A stretch of DNA of 32,433 nucleotides, taken from NCBI GenBank assembly GCA_030706225.1, contig JAUZOW010000009.1:1-32433 (forward strand), in the 5' to 3' direction. Of the stretch, positions 24,691 through 32,433 are shown piece after piece. Origin of the DNA: Bacteroidota bacterium. Its GTDB lineage: Bacteria; Bacteroidota; Bacteroidia; Bacteroidales; FEN-979. Each line of letters opens with the position of its first letter. The first letter of the stretch is position 1. The translations under genes were made by a program, and so were the position numbers. The notes beneath the pieces are model-generated. The model was not told where the DNA came from. It saw only the letters and a list, made by a program, of their open reading frames with translations, and did no database searches.

Positions 24691-26700
24691 ATGAGCAACA
24701 CCATTCCGGAAATATTCAGGCATTTCAAAGGAAGAAAGATTATCCTTGCTGGAGCTTTAATGTTTCTCTCCTGCTCTTCTGTCTTTTCACAGGAAATTCT
24801 TACAGGATTGCAGTTCAGCCCGGTCATTCACCAGAAATGGGTGGAGTCCCGCATGCAAAAAAGCATTTCATCAGAAAATGATACGCTCCCGATCCGTCTC
24901 CCCTTCTATGATGATTTTTCGAAACCCACGGTTTTCCCTTCCACAGACCGTTGGATCGACCGTGAAGCATTTGTAAATACCGATTATCCGGTTTATCCGG
25001 TCAATTTGGGTGCAGTCACCCTGGATGCAATCAATGACTCGGGAAGTATGTACTCTGACGCAGTACCAGGCCCACAAACTTTTATTGCCGATCATCTTAC
25101 ATCACGTTATATACGGATGGATTCGATATTCTCTCCGGCTCCCAAAGCGCTTACTCCCGCCGACTCTGTTTACCTGAGTTTTTATTATCAACCCCAGGGA
25201 AGAGGGCTTTTCCCAAGCACTTCCGACTCACTGGTTCTGAGATTCCTCATACAACCTGCTTATGACAGCATCTCCCCTACAGATACGGTACATTTTGATG
25301 ATCAATGGCTTGAAATCTGGTCAACTAAAGGAATGTCGCTCGACACTTTCTATTTTAACAATAATGTCTGGTTTAAAAGAGTCATGATCCCGATAAAAGA
25401 TCATAGGTTCTTTAAAAGAAATTTCCGGTTCCAGTTTTATAATTACGTCAGCCTCGCAAGCAGCTCAATTCCTGCCTGGCAAAGCAACTGTGATCAGTGG
25501 AATATTGATGAAATATATTTGAATGCTCATCGCAATATAGGTGATACTGTTACCCGGGAAATCCGGTTTCTTGACCGCCCACCCTCGATGCTTAAGTCGT
25601 ATGAATCCATGCCTTATACTCAATACTGCAACAATCCGACAGCTGAAATGCAGGATTCACTGCATATCTATATTACCAATAGGGACACGATAAGCCACAA
25701 TACGAATTATTCTTATTCAATGTACAATGAATCAGGAAGTTTTAACAAGACATACAATGGAGGAAATCATATAATTGAGCCTTTCTATGATGCCGGTTAT
25801 GTGACCTATCCGCCTTTTGCACATCCTCCCATTCAATATTTCTTCCCGATCTCCAACACCGACAGTGCGATATTTTTCCAACGGCATATTATTAAAGATG
25901 TAACTCCCGGCTCTGTTCTGGGAGATACCATTTCACGTGAACAAAAGTTTTATAACTACTATGCCTATGATGATGGGACACCGGAAGCAGGATATGGTTT
26001 AAAAGGAACAGGAGCTTTAATGGCTTATCGTTTCCAGCTTGATAAATCTCCCGATACCCTGCGCGCAATCAGTATCTACTTTAATAAAACGCTTGCTGAT
26101 CTTTCACAGAATTATTTCTATCTGACTGTCTGGAATGATAACAGCGGAACTCCCGGAGATACTATTTACTCCCAGTTGGTTCTTCCTCATTATACTGATA
26201 CACTAAACAAATTTTACACATACCATCTTTCTCCTGCACTCCGGATCAGTGGCACCTTCTATATCGGAACAATCCAGACAACGGATAACAACATGAATAT
26301 TGGCTTCGACCGGTATAATAACTCACAGGATAACCTCTTTTATAACACCACTGGGAATTGGATTTCCTCTTCTTATTCAGGAGCTCTGATGATGCGCCCC
26401 ATCATCGGGAAGCCAATTCCTTTAGGAATTCAGGAAATTCAAATAGAGAAGAGGAGACTGGCAATTTATCCCAATCCTGCCAGGGGAAATAAAGTAAATA
26501 TCGTCCTTCCAGCCGGCGAATCAAACGATTACGGTGACTGGAATATGGATATTCTGACAATGACAGGTTCACGGGTATATTCCGGACCTTACGTACAGCA
26601 GCTTGATATTTCTACTTTTTCCGGAGGTATTTATATAATTGATTGCCGCCAGAGAAATTCAGGCATTCATTATTTCAGTAAACTTGTGGTTATTCCATAA
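24691..26700 (+). CDS. Large secreted protein with T9SS type A sorting domain
   Basis: 669 residues. A signal peptide lies at about 16-33 (IILAGALMFLSCSSVFSQ). Residues about 60-575 are rich in Tyr, Asp, Ser and Asn with beta-sandwich character; I see no catalytic motif, and two lectin/discoidin-like segments are possible (PFYDDFSKPTVFPSTDRWID near 68-87). The C-terminus is a T9SS sorting domain: LAIYPNPARGNKVNIVLP, LTMTGSRVYSG, FSGGIYIIDC, FSKLVVIP. It is therefore likely exported by T9SS and surface-attached. It sits 20 bases after the PASTA gene and 5 before rluD, an odd place for a surface protein and probably cotranscribed with both. Function unknown; adhesion or matrix binding is a guess. 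Confidence 0.82.
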   Translation: MSNTIPEIFRHFKGRKIILAGALMFLSCSSVFSQEILTGLQFSPVIHQKWVESRMQKSISSENDTLPIRLPFYDDFSKPTVFPSTDRWIDREAFVNTDYPVYPVNLGAVTLDAINDSGSMYSDAVPGPQTFIADHLTSRYIRMDSIFSPAPKALTPADSVYLSFYYQPQGRGLFPSTSDSLVLRFLIQPAYDSISPTDTVHFDDQWLEIWSTKGMSLDTFYFNNNVWFKRVMIPIKDHRFFKRNFRFQFYNYVSLASSSIPAWQSNCDQWNIDEIYLNAHRNIGDTVTREIRFLDRPPSMLKSYESMPYTQYCNNPTAEMQDSLHIYITNRDTISHNTNYSYSMYNESGSFNKTYNGGNHIIEPFYDAGYVTYPPFAHPPIQYFFPISNTDSAIFFQRHIIKDVTPGSVLGDTISREQKFYNYYAYDDGTPEAGYGLKGTGALMAYRFQLDKSPDTLRAISIYFNKTLADLSQNYFYLTVWNDNSGTPGDTIYSQLVLPHYTDTLNKFYTYHLSPALRISGTFYIGTIQTTDNNMNIGFDRYNNSQDNLFYNTTGNWISSSYSGALMMRPIIGKPIPLGIQEIQIEKRRLAIYPNPARGNKVNIVLPAGESNDYGDWNMDILTMTGSRVYSGPYVQQLDISTFSGGIYIIDCRQRNSGIHYFSKLVVIP

Positions 26701-26705
26701 CGCCC

Positions 26706-27764
26706 ATGCCGGATACGCCTATAACTGATAATCTTCAGGCACCGGATGAACCGATTGAATTGTATGAACATTTCCGGTTTACGGTTGACAGAGGGCAGGC
26801 TCCTTTGAGAATAGACAAGTATCTGGTTGCCAAGTTGGGAAGCGCTTCCCGCAATCGTATTCAGAATTCAGCCCGGGCAGGTAATATCCTGGTAAACGAT
26901 AAATGTGTTAAATCCAATTATAAAGTCAGGCCGCTGGATGTCATTTCAATTGTTCTTGCTTATCCTCCGCGGGATACCGAGATCTACCCTGAAGAAATGC
27001 CGCTGAATATCCTTTATGAAGACAATGATGTGCTTGTTCTTAATAAAGAAGCAGGAAGAGTCGTTCATCCCGGTCATGGAAATTTTACCGGCACCTTGCA
27101 GAACGGACTTGTTTATTATTTCCAAAAAAAGAACGAACAAAACGGAACCGATCTAAAGCCTTATCTGGTTCACCGGATCGACAAGGACACCTCAGGAATT
27201 CTACTGGTAGCTTGTAATGAATTAGCGCAAACCCGGCTGGCAAAACAGTTTTTCGATCATACCATCGACAGAAAATATATTGCACTGGTTTGGGGAAATC
27301 TGAAAGAAGACGAAGGCACTATTTCGGGATATATCGGCAGAGATATCCGGAACCGGCTGATCATGAAAATCTATGATGAAGAGGATAAAGGAAGACGTTC
27401 GGTTACTCATTATAAGGTGCTGGAACGCTTTGGATATGTAACCCTTGTAGAATGTACCCTGGAAACAGGCCGGACACATCAGATAAGAGCTCATTTCAAA
27501 CATATCGGTCATCCTCTTTTTAATGATGAGCGATATGGCGGAAATGAAATATTGAAAGGAACAACTTTTACGAAATATAAACAGTTTATTGAAAACTGCT
27601 TCCGGATCATGCCCCGCCAGGCTCTTCATGCCCGTTCACTGGGCTTTATTCATCCCACAACCAAAGAATTTCTTTTCTTTGATTCGGATTATCCGGATGA
27701 CATGAAAGCCCTGCTTGAAAAATGGAGAAAGTATTCACAGAATAAATCCATGGAAGTCGATTGA
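26706..27764 (+). CDS. rluD: RluA/RluD-family pseudouridine synthase
   Basis: 352 residues. The N-terminal S4 RNA-binding domain (about 34-90; RIDKYLVAKLGSASRNRIQNSARAGNILVN) is followed by the RsuA/RluA catalytic domain. The signature HRIDKDTSG at 156-164 contains catalytic Asp159, and GRTHQIRAH supplies the usual R/Q-binding loop. It makes pseudouridine in 23S rRNA; RluD-type enzymes target helix 69, but the exact sites cannot be told from sequence alone, so the symbol is by family. It follows the T9SS gene by 5 bases and precedes plsC by 1-4 bases. Its ATG lies in a tight operon-like arrangement. Confidence 0.93.
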   Translation: MPDTPITDNLQAPDEPIELYEHFRFTVDRGQAPLRIDKYLVAKLGSASRNRIQNSARAGNILVNDKCVKSNYKVRPLDVISIVLAYPPRDTEIYPEEMPLNILYEDNDVLVLNKEAGRVVHPGHGNFTGTLQNGLVYYFQKKNEQNGTDLKPYLVHRIDKDTSGILLVACNELAQTRLAKQFFDHTIDRKYIALVWGNLKEDEGTISGYIGRDIRNRLIMKIYDEEDKGRRSVTHYKVLERFGYVTLVECTLETGRTHQIRAHFKHIGHPLFNDERYGGNEILKGTTFTKYKQFIENCFRIMPRQALHARSLGFIHPTTKEFLFFDSDYPDDMKALLEKWRKYSQNKSMEVD

Positions 27765-27765
27765 G

Positions 27766-28536
27766 ATGATGGATACCAACAACAGCAAAAAAACAAAGAA
27801 AAAAGTACCGGTAAGCCAGATTCTGGTTTCCTGCTACTTTTGGTTTACACTCTTTTTTATTGCAGCTGTGATGTTCCCTTTTGCATTACTGGTGTGGACA
27901 TGCACGTTTTTATTTGATTCCAATCGTAAAATTCTTCACCGGTTTACATGCTTCTGGTCCGATATTACCCTGAACAGTAATTTATACTGGAAAGTCCGGA
28001 TCCGGGGCAGGGAAAAAATCCAGAAAGGCGTTCCTTATGTTATGGTCTCTAACCATCAGTCGGGAGCTGACATTATGGTTCTTTTCAAGCTTCACCGGCA
28101 TTTCAAATGGGTTGCCAAAAAAGAGCTTTTTTATGTTCCCTTCATTGGATGGGCTATGGCACTTAACAGATATATTCCCATCATCAGATCCGAAGGCCGC
28201 AGCAAGCTTACCATGATGGACCGCGCCAAAGAAGCTATTGGACAAGGCAATTCCGTAATCATATTCCCGGAAGGGACAAGAACCCGCGATGGACACATTC
28301 AGCCTTTTAAATCAGGAGCTTTCCGGCTTGCCATCGAAACAGGCGCCCCGGTCCTGCCGATTGTTGTCAAAGGAACTTTTGTTGCAATTAAAAAAGGGGA
28401 ATTTCTGATTTATAAAAACAAAAACATCGAGGCAGTCATTCTGGATCCTATCTCCACCAAGGGATTTACCCACAAGAACATAAAAGAGCTGATGGAAAAG
28501 ACATCTTCCCGAATCCGGGAAGAACTGGAAAAGTAG
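27766..28536 (+). CDS. plsC: 1-acyl-sn-glycerol-3-phosphate acyltransferase
   Basis: 256 residues from the ATG at 27766 (adjacent ATG at 27769 equally possible). The ORF's upstream ATG at 27715 overlaps rluD and is rejected. It transfers an acyl group to lysophosphatidate to make phosphatidate. The acyltransferase motifs are HQSGAD (97-102, the HX4D catalytic pair) and FPEGTR (167-172), with PFKSGAF and PVLPIVVKG following. An N-terminal hydrophobic stretch (about 23-50) anchors it to the inner membrane. It starts 1 base after the rluD stop, suggesting translational coupling. mqnE ends 12 bases downstream on the other strand. Confidence 0.94.
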   Translation: MMDTNNSKKTKKKVPVSQILVSCYFWFTLFFIAAVMFPFALLVWTCTFLFDSNRKILHRFTCFWSDITLNSNLYWKVRIRGREKIQKGVPYVMVSNHQSGADIMVLFKLHRHFKWVAKKELFYVPFIGWAMALNRYIPIIRSEGRSKLTMMDRAKEAIGQGNSVIIFPEGTRTRDGHIQPFKSGAFRLAIETGAPVLPIVVKGTFVAIKKGEFLIYKNKNIEAVILDPISTKGFTHKNIKELMEKTSSRIREELEK

Positions 28537-28548
28537 TTACTGCTGTTT

Positions 28549-29661
28549 TCAATTCACTTTGTTGTACAACGAATCTCTTTCCACAGGAATACGATGTGCT
28601 TCCTGAATGATGGTTTTCATCTCAGAGACCGTAAGTTGAGGAGTTTGTTCTTCAGCTCCGGCCAGTGAATAGATCCGGGTGGAATCGTTGATGGTTCCAT
28701 CCATATCATCTACTCCAAAAGAAAGAGCCAGTTGTGCCATTGGTTTTCCCAGCATCGGCCAGTATCCTTTCAGATGAGGAAAATTATCCAGGAAAAGTCT
28801 TGCGATGGCATAGTTTTTCATATCTTCAATAACTGAAGTTTCTGATATTCCGGAAAGTTCATTATTCATATTCCTGAATTTCAGTGGAATAAAAGCATTA
28901 AAGCCACCGGTCTGATCCTGAAGATCACGGAGAAGCTGCATATGTAAAATGCGTTGCCGGTAGGTTTCAATATGACCGTACAGCATGGTGGCATTGGATG
29001 TGATTCCAAGCCTGTGCGCAGCCTCATGGACCGCCAGCCATTCACGGGTCGAAGCTTTGGTTTCGCAGATCTTTTTCCGGAGTGTATCGTCAAGGATTTC
29101 GGCGCCACCACCCGGAATGGAATTCAATCCGCAATCTTTCAGGTATTTCAACCCTTCGGCATTTGTAATCCCCTCTTTCTTGATGATATAATCCAACTCT
29201 ACAGCTGAAAGCGCTTTAATATGCAAGTCAGGACGGATATCGTGGACCTTTTTGAATAATTCCCCATAATATTGCAGCCCTTTCTCCGGATGAACAGCTC
29301 CCGTAATATGAATTTCTCTGACAGTAGCATCTGCTTTGCAAACAGAATCCAGCATTTCCTCAATAGTCAGATCCCAGCTCTTTTTACTAAAATGATTCGA
29401 ATAGGAACAAAACCGGCATCGGTTCACACATATATTTGTCGGTTCAATATGAAAATTACGGATATAATAAACATCGTTTCCATTCAACCTCCGGCGAACA
29501 ATTTCCGACAGGAGTGAAAGCCATCCAAGGCCTGCATTTTCATAAAGGAGAAGAGTTTCTCCTGCATCAATTCTTTGTCCTTTTAAAATCTTCTCTGCAA
29601 TCTTTTTTAATGAAGAGTCTACAGGGAAGAAAAGAATATCTTCGTTAATTTCTGAATTCAT
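28549..29661 (-). CDS. mqnE: Aminofutalosine synthase MqnE (radical SAM)
   Basis: 370 residues. The radical-SAM cluster is C78-x3-C82-x2-C85 within IEPTNICVNRCRFCSYSN, the MqnE form of the motif. PGGGAEIL (183-190) and the later TMLYGHIET and FIPLKFRNMNNELS segments also fit MqnE rather than MqnC or CofH. It joins an adenosyl radical to 3-[(1-carboxyvinyl)oxy]benzoate to make aminofutalosine in the futalosine route to menaquinone. Its ATG lies one base after the stop of the upstream T9SS protease (TAA-a-ATG), so it is probably coupled to it. MenG in this window does the final methylation. Presence of the other mqn genes elsewhere is expected. Confidence 0.92.
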   Translation of the reverse strand: MNSEINEDILFFPVDSSLKKIAEKILKGQRIDAGETLLLYENAGLGWLSLLSEIVRRRLNGNDVYYIRNFHIEPTNICVNRCRFCSYSNHFSKKSWDLTIEEMLDSVCKADATVREIHITGAVHPEKGLQYYGELFKKVHDIRPDLHIKALSAVELDYIIKKEGITNAEGLKYLKDCGLNSIPGGGAEILDDTLRKKICETKASTREWLAVHEAAHRLGITSNATMLYGHIETYRQRILHMQLLRDLQDQTGGFNAFIPLKFRNMNNELSGISETSVIEDMKNYAIARLFLDNFPHLKGYWPMLGKPMAQLALSFGVDDMDGTINDSTRIYSLAGAEEQTPQLTVSEMKTIIQEAHRIPVERDSLYNKVN

Positions 29662-29662
29662 T

Positions 29663-31324
29663 TTACTTTTTAATAATCTTTCCGGTATATATCCACCGGT
29701 CGTTCCGGAGCCGGATACAATAGATGCCGCCAGGTAAATTGTTTATAGATACAGAAAGATCCCCGGAAGCATCTTTATATTTTTTTTGCGTATTTACCAA
29801 TTCGCCAATCACATCATAAATATCAATGGAATAATAGCCGGGCGTTATATCTTCACCCGAAATACAGATCCTGTCGCCGGCAGGATTTGGGAATATTTTC
29901 AAAGAAGTCTGATGGGTAATTTCAGGGACAGATAAAGCCCAGCCATCCATCTTTAAAGCACCGGTATTATCGGGATCAAGCCAGGGTTTCAACTGACTGG
30001 TTGAATCCGTACCGTTACTTTGCCAGGAATAGGAAAATTTCCCAAAATAATCCGGAAGATTCAGGTCTGTACTATCACAAGAGGACTGTCCACCGGTAAG
30101 TGTTCCAACCAATCTTCCTTTATAGTCAAACAATGGAGATCCCGAAGATCCGCCTTCCGTTACACCATGTCCGTTAGTTGTCCCAACCCAGATGACTTTC
30201 CAATGGGATGGAATACCGCTTCCATTCCAGCTTGTTGTTGTCAGGTTGGAACGGTACGTTGATATTTTTTTCAAATCTCCTTCCGGATGATGAATCACGA
30301 CACCTGATGGGCTCATAGTGTCCTTTCGGCTCCATCCCTGGTAAAACACATCAAAGGAATCAGGAATATCCTGGTTCAGCCTGATCAGGAAAAAATCGGA
30401 TCCCGTAGATCCCCCGCCTCCTCCATGAGCTTTAAGGACAGCTCCTGTCAGGGACTTAGGAGTAGGATATATTGACGGATTATCACAACCTGATGCTTCA
30501 TAATTAAAGTAGAAAACCCATTCCTGCAAATCGGAATCGGAAGAATACAAACCACAATGATCGGCAGTCAATACATAGGGTGTGTGATCCCGGCGAGTAT
30601 TATTCAGAACAGAGCCTGTACACCAGAATAATGAACTGCTTCTTTTCACCTGGATGCGAACGACACCTTTGATTTGCTTCTGCCAGTCCTCCCCTTCGCT
30701 GCAATGGACATTTACCTCACAGGAACCTGCGTAATTGGAAGGAGAATTCATACCGGCAGGTGAATCAACTCCCCGGTATGCATAAGCAATTTCATTAATA
30801 TGAAGCTGTAATGATCCGGTATTATCATCCGGGGAATAATATTCAAGAGTAACCCGGTCGCCATATACCATTTCGGTAGCAAAAAGGCCGGATGCAGAAT
30901 TGTTCCGGGAAGTGAATGCCCCGATGACCTGTTGTTTGTTATTATTATAAAGGAAAAGCTGTCCTCCTTCAGGAATATAAAAGCGATCGAAATAAACTGA
31001 AACCGCCAAAGCTCCCGGCAGGTTCACCGTAACCCGCCAGATTTTTCCACCTTCCGGAAGGGAAACCCATGAACCTGCACGATCAGGGCTTATATCCGAA
31101 GGAATGGTTACTGCAAAACGAAAAGGTGTTGGGGATTCCTGATCTTCCGCCGACAACGCCTCGATATCCGGAGCATTGAACATTATTTCAGGAATTTTAT
31201 CCGAAGAAATATCCCATTTTATGGAGGGTGGTATTCCAGGCATTCGAAGCTGCCCGTAGCTCTTCCCAGGAAAAATCAGCAGGATACAGGAGAGCAGAAT
31301 AAGGTAAATACAAAAATGTCTCAA
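29663..31324 (-). CDS. Secreted lysyl endopeptidase-like serine protease with T9SS sorting domain
   Basis: 553 residues from a TTG codon at 31324; no ATG fits, and an in-frame stop lies 9 bases upstream. A signal peptide (HFCIYLILLSCILLIFPG) ends near SYGQ. Residues 65-200 look like a propeptide/beta domain. The chymotrypsin-fold protease has His256 (VLTADHC), Asp310 (GSDFFLIRL) and Ser394 (GGSSGSP). Asp425, 31 residues after the serine, lies in PDYFGKF, the place of Lys-specificity Asp225 of Achromobacter protease I, and WLDPDNTGALKMDG also aligns with its C-terminal end. The T9SS tail starts LKIFPNPAGDR and ends GKIIKK. It would cleave after lysine outside the cell. It follows a cleaved-adhesin gene by 12 bases and precedes mqnE by one. 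Confidence 0.92.
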   Translation of the reverse strand: MRHFCIYLILLSCILLIFPGKSYGQLRMPGIPPSIKWDISSDKIPEIMFNAPDIEALSAEDQESPTPFRFAVTIPSDISPDRAGSWVSLPEGGKIWRVTVNLPGALAVSVYFDRFYIPEGGQLFLYNNNKQQVIGAFTSRNNSASGLFATEMVYGDRVTLEYYSPDDNTGSLQLHINEIAYAYRGVDSPAGMNSPSNYAGSCEVNVHCSEGEDWQKQIKGVVRIQVKRSSSLFWCTGSVLNNTRRDHTPYVLTADHCGLYSSDSDLQEWVFYFNYEASGCDNPSIYPTPKSLTGAVLKAHGGGGGSTGSDFFLIRLNQDIPDSFDVFYQGWSRKDTMSPSGVVIHHPEGDLKKISTYRSNLTTTSWNGSGIPSHWKVIWVGTTNGHGVTEGGSSGSPLFDYKGRLVGTLTGGQSSCDSTDLNLPDYFGKFSYSWQSNGTDSTSQLKPWLDPDNTGALKMDGWALSVPEITHQTSLKIFPNPAGDRICISGEDITPGYYSIDIYDVIGELVNTQKKYKDASGDLSVSINNLPGGIYCIRLRNDRWIYTGKIIKK

Positions 31325-31336
31325 CCTTAATTAATT

Positions 31337-32433
31337 TTAATGAGTGATCACTATTTTTTTAATTACCGATGAATGGTTGTTCTGTATATGAAGCAGATAA
31401 ATTCCTGATGAAAATCCAGATAGATCCATTTCAATTTTTTCTCCGGTAAAAGAAGAAGCAGACATATCGCCAAGTATATTCCCTGAGATATCCGTCAGTA
31501 TGAACCGGGTATCTTTTTCCATTCCGGAATGCTTTTCAAGAAGAATCTTTCCGGCAGAAGGATTCGGATAAATCTGCCAGTCAGTGTCCCCTGGATGATT
31601 TTCAATTCCCACCACCGAATTAATGGAGATATCGTCAAGCATAAAAACGAAACCATCATTCGTAATACACTGAATGCCAATATATACCTTTTCCCCATCA
31701 TATGCAGAAAGGTCGAATGTCATTTTGGTCCAGTTATCGGGAGCCTGTTCACCGCCAGATTTGGAAATAACAGTAAAATCAGAAACGGTATTTCCTCCCG
31801 TGGATACGCAAATATTGAATTTTTCAGCTCCATAAACGGAATTATAAGTCATAGCCCAAAGTTCCATTTTTGAATTTACTCCAAGTTGAAGACGGGGAGA
31901 AATCAGCCATTTATCGTTCGGGTTGTTGGGCGGCATGGAAGAGAAACAAGCAGCGAATTTTGTTCCGGAGTGAGCGATCATATTTGCCGGAGAATTTGTC
32001 AGAACGGTAGGATTGAAATTGATCCAGGCCATTGGCATACCTGAATTCGGAAAAGATACATTCTGAATTGCATATGTCATTCCTCCGTTCACATCAATGG
32101 TGCCCCAGGGTGAAAAATCAAGAGAGAAATCTGCAATGGAATCAAAATTTTGAATTATAGAAGAAGGCAATGCAGGGGTATCAGAGCCCGGATCCACTTC
32201 CATATCATCCAGCATGAATAAAAAAGCATCATTGGAAACACAGTTGACAGCAATATACACTTGCTGATTGCTGTATGCAGAAAGGTCATAGGAAAATTTG
32301 GTCCATTTTGTTGGCGCTTCCAGCGGATTGGAACCTGAAATAACGGTAAAACTGGATGGTGTGCTATCCGTCACGGAAACAGCCACATTAAACTTTTCAA
32401 GACCATATTGAGAAGTATAGGATTTTACCCAGA
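31337..32433 (-). CDS. Cleaved-adhesin/choice-of-anchor J protein with T9SS tail (5' end cut by window)
   Basis: The reading frame stays open to the window edge (visible from WVKSYTSQYGLEKFN), so the GTG at 32386 is not the start. About 365 residues are visible. Two copies of a jelly-roll domain of cleaved-adhesin type are present: a partial one, and a complete one (about residues 77-254 counted from the GTG). The repeats share YGxEKFN, SDFTVIS, APxxWTK, FDLSAY and VYI..C...FxFMLDD. A T9SS type A sorting domain follows: WQIYPNPSAGK...IYLLHIQNNHSSVIKKIVITH. Such domains bind haemoglobin, matrix or glycans in gingipains and haemagglutinins. It precedes the lysyl endopeptidase gene by 12 bases. 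Missing N-terminus prevents judging whether a catalytic domain is attached. Confidence 0.85.
   Translation of the reverse strand, partial: WVKSYTSQYGLEKFNVAVSVTDSTPSSFTVISGSNPLEAPTKWTKFSYDLSAYSNQQVYIAVNCVSNDAFLFMLDDMEVDPGSDTPALPSSIIQNFDSIADFSLDFSPWGTIDVNGGMTYAIQNVSFPNSGMPMAWINFNPTVLTNSPANMIAHSGTKFAACFSSMPPNNPNDKWLISPRLQLGVNSKMELWAMTYNSVYGAEKFNICVSTGGNTVSDFTVISKSGGEQAPDNWTKMTFDLSAYDGEKVYIGIQCITNDGFVFMLDDISINSVVGIENHPGDTDWQIYPNPSAGKILLEKHSGMEKDTRFILTDISGNILGDMSASSFTGEKIEMDLSGFSSGIYLLHIQNNHSSVIKKIVITH
31625..31861 (-). repeat. Second copy of a cleaved-adhesin half-domain
   Basis: The translated segment from LWAMTYNSVYGAEKFN to FVFMLDDISI repeats the segment at 32198-32431 with about half the residues identical (YGxEKFN, DFTVIS, APxxWTK, DLSAY, VYI, C, FxFMLDD). 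This is a protein-level tandem domain repeat, not a DNA repeat. Confidence 0.75.
32198..32431 (-). repeat. First copy of a cleaved-adhesin half-domain (to window edge)
   Basis: Translated segment WVKSYTSQYGLEKFN to FLFMLDDMEV, homologous to 31625-31861. The domain is cut by the window edge. Confidence 0.7.

Noticed and set aside
31337-32386. GTG at 32386 as the start of the adhesin gene
   Set aside because: The frame is open upstream to the window edge and those codons (YGLEKFN) match the domain repeat, so the gene is simply truncated.
1-32433. CRISPR arrays, tRNA/rRNA genes, insertion sequences, prophage
   Set aside because: No regularly spaced direct repeats, no transposase or integrase genes, and no gaps large enough for rRNA; intergenic spaces read through without a tRNA-like cloverleaf.

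Overview
The window is a gene-dense bacterial chromosome segment from the phylum Bacteroidota, most likely a Bacteroidales-type, menaquinone-using member. The evidence is internal. There is a type IX secretion (T9SS) component of the PorT/SprT type and a GldA-type ABC ATPase. Four genes encode C-terminal T9SS sorting domains. Other Bacteroidota-typical families (DUF2027-Smr, OmpP1/FadL next to an SGNH lipoprotein, a kinase-less PASTA protein next to ddl) are also present, and several upstream regions carry TAnnTTTG -7 promoter elements. I see no insertion sequences, phage genes, CRISPR arrays, tRNAs or rRNAs, and no gene-free stretch longer than about 240 bases.

Layout. Positions 3-1400 (+) hold the 3' part of a GH20 beta-N-acetylhexosaminidase, whose stop codon abuts the stop of the next gene on the other strand. 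Positions 1401-13858 are a long minus-strand block. In transcription order it reads rplM-rpsI-rpsB, a hairpin with a U-tract, tsf, a strong terminator, menG/ubiE-porT, coaD with a TlpA-like thioredoxin, secA-pyrH-frr, and an outer-membrane beta-barrel protein. Positions 14095-17795 (+) hold an unknown membrane protein, gldA, metK behind a SAM-II-type riboswitch, and a CYTH phosphatase-like gene. Positions 17805-19678 (-) hold a T9SS cargo protein and a DUF2027-Smr protein. Positions 19741-22368 (+) hold OmpP1/FadL and an SGNH-hydrolase lipoprotein. Positions 22370-23939 (-) hold rdgB and ddl. Positions 24074-28536 (+) form a run of PASTA protein, large T9SS cargo protein, rluD and plsC. Positions 28549-32433 (-) read, in transcription order, a cleaved-adhesin-type T9SS protein cut by the window end, a T9SS lysyl endopeptidase, and mqnE.

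How the genes connect. Most are housekeeping: translation (S9, L13, S2, EF-Ts, RRF, RluD), nucleotide handling (PyrH, RdgB), cofactors (CoaD, MetK), cell wall (Ddl, PASTA), lipid synthesis (PlsC) and Sec export (SecA). The secretion theme links SecA (inner-membrane export), PorT and GldA (T9SS/gliding-type components) and four cargo proteins with YPNP/FPNP-type tails. MqnE (futalosine pathway) and MenG (last methylation) are an early and a late step of menaquinone synthesis.

Most notable observations: the SAM-II-like leader of metK; a terminator-like hairpin inside the rpsB-tsf transcription unit with no visible tsf promoter after it; a separately encoded adhesin and Lys-specific protease pair resembling a gingipain split into two genes and tightly coupled to mqnE; and TTG starts on two envelope/secretion genes. 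I found no clear novel defence or mobile system.
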